From Clostridia bacterium (GTDB lineage Bacteria > Bacillota_A > Clostridia > Oscillospirales > CAG-272), in the NCBI GenBank assembly GCA_017626655.1, contig JAGAIH010000419.1:1-6170 (forward strand): a stretch of 6,170 nt of DNA, given 5' to 3'. The notes under the pieces are model-generated. The model worked only from the letters and a program-made list of their open reading frames with translations. It had not been told where the DNA came from and ran no database searches. This document shows positions 5,583-6,170 of the stretch, piece by piece. The position numbers and the translations under genes were made by a program. The stretch's first letter is position 1. Each line of letters starts with the position of its first letter.

Positions 5583-6067
5583 AGCGGCGCCTCCTTTACA
5601 GAAATGGTGATCTCCCGCTTGTCCACCTCGGGGGGGCATTTCACAATGCGTACCTCCAGGTAGACCTCGGGGAGAGCGAAGGGGATCTTCTCGCACCACT
5701 CGGCCACGCAGACCCCCGCGTCGGGGTAATCCTCAAAGCCGATGGAGTACAGATCCTCCTCCGACTCAATGCGGTACATATCAAAGTGGAAAAGAGGCTT
5801 CTTTCCCGCCACACGGTACTCGTTGACGAGAGAGAAGGTGGGAGAGCGGGCCCCCCGCCCGGGAGCCATGACGGTCGCCAGCCCCCGCACGAAGGCAGTC
5901 TTGCCCACCCCCAGATCGCCGTACATGGCAATAAAGGTCGGGCAGGACTTGTCCCCCTCCAGAAGCCTCGCCAGCGCCGCCCCCACCGCCTCGGTCTCCT
6001 CGGGGGAGTGGGTGGTGAGGGTGACGGGCAAGACGCGCAAAGTCAGTTCTTGCATAGCCGTACTCAC
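5576..6067 (-). CDS. tsaE: tRNA t6A biosynthesis ATPase TsaE
   Basis: TsaE is the small P-loop ATPase that binds the TsaB-TsaD dimer and is needed for multiple turnovers of t6A synthesis. The 163-residue protein has HSPEETEAVG (20-29) at the start of the domain, the Walker A loop GDLGVGKT (50-57), the SPTFSLVNEY switch (75-84), FHFDMYRI (93-100) with the Walker B-type Asp96, and EWCEKI (123-128), all family hallmarks. Two starts are possible. A GTG at 6067 overlaps the upstream stop by four bases (GTGA), typical of coupled genes. An ATG at 6055, four codons later, gives a 159-residue protein. Neither has a strong ribosome binding site, and I list the coupled GTG. The 3' end overlaps tsaB by 7 bases. 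Confidence 0.95.
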   Translation of the reverse strand: MSTAMQELTLRVLPVTLTTHSPEETEAVGAALARLLEGDKSCPTFIAMYGDLGVGKTAFVRGLATVMAPGRGARSPTFSLVNEYRVAGKKPLFHFDMYRIESEEDLYSIGFEDYPDAGVCVAEWCEKIPFALPEVYLEVRIVKCPPEVDKREITISVKEAPLC

Positions 6068-6170
6068 GATCTCTTGGTATTCTTGTCCTTGACCTGCTCG
6101 CGGGTCCCGTCGGGACGGACGATGACGGTGTTGTCCAGAATACCCGTCATGGAGGCGCGGAACTCACGGA
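6064..6170 (-). CDS. C-terminal end of an unrecognised gene (partial)
   Basis: The open frame enters the window at its right edge and gives 34 visible residues, REFRASMTGILDNTVIVRPD followed by GTREQVKDKNTKRS, then TGA at 6066-6064. It has the same GC-rich codon style as tsaE and shares four bases with the possible GTG start of tsaE, so it is very likely the preceding operon member. The residues are hydrophilic and strongly basic at the end, with no membrane segment. I cannot assign a family from this tail. Confidence is for it being a real coding end, not for any function. Confidence 0.6.
   Translation of the reverse strand, partial: REFRASMTGILDNTVIVRPDGTREQVKDKNTKRS

Noticed and set aside
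5010..5663. 217-residue + strand frame opposite tsaB
   Set aside because: Antisense shadow of tsaB and the end of tsaE, without a ribosome binding site or domain.

Overview
The window looks like a chromosomal housekeeping region of a GC-rich anaerobic Firmicute, most likely a gut-type Clostridia (for example an Oscillospirales-like lineage). This is an inference from strong GGAGG-type ribosome binding sites, dense overlapping operons, and the style of the HisRS, RpiB, Tsa and Isp proteins. No species can be named from the sequence alone.

Layout. On the + strand are a complete histidyl-tRNA synthetase gene (42-1316), a hairpin with a poor T-tract (1336-1363), and a 208-residue protein of unknown function (1388-2014). 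A bidirectional 13-bp terminator (2020-2059) then separates these two genes from everything to the right, which is read on the - strand. In - strand transcription order (right to left) the second block is: the tail of an unrecognised gene (6170-6064), tsaE, tsaB, rpiB, ispD, ispF, a 285-base non-coding structured gap, and rpe. Neighbours from the partial gene to ispF overlap or lie within about 54 bases of each other, so they read as one operon whose promoter is outside the window.

Functionally the - strand block joins three housekeeping themes. TsaE and TsaB belong to the machinery that makes N6-threonylcarbamoyl-adenosine (t6A) at position 37 of ANN-decoding tRNAs. IspD and IspF catalyse the third and fifth steps of the MEP isoprenoid pathway. 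RpiB and Rpe interconvert the pentose phosphates ribulose-5-P, ribose-5-P and xylulose-5-P. HisS on the other strand charges tRNA-His.

The least ordinary part is 2751-3035, the gap between ispF and rpe. It holds several hairpins and an 11-bp direct repeat, no credible gene, and resembles a dispersed intergenic repeat or a structured leader. Other points of note are a divergent IspD with an N-terminal extension, the HisRS subtype, and the orphan protein between two hairpins. I see no mobile-element gene, CRISPR array, rRNA or tRNA here, and no clear new multi-gene system.
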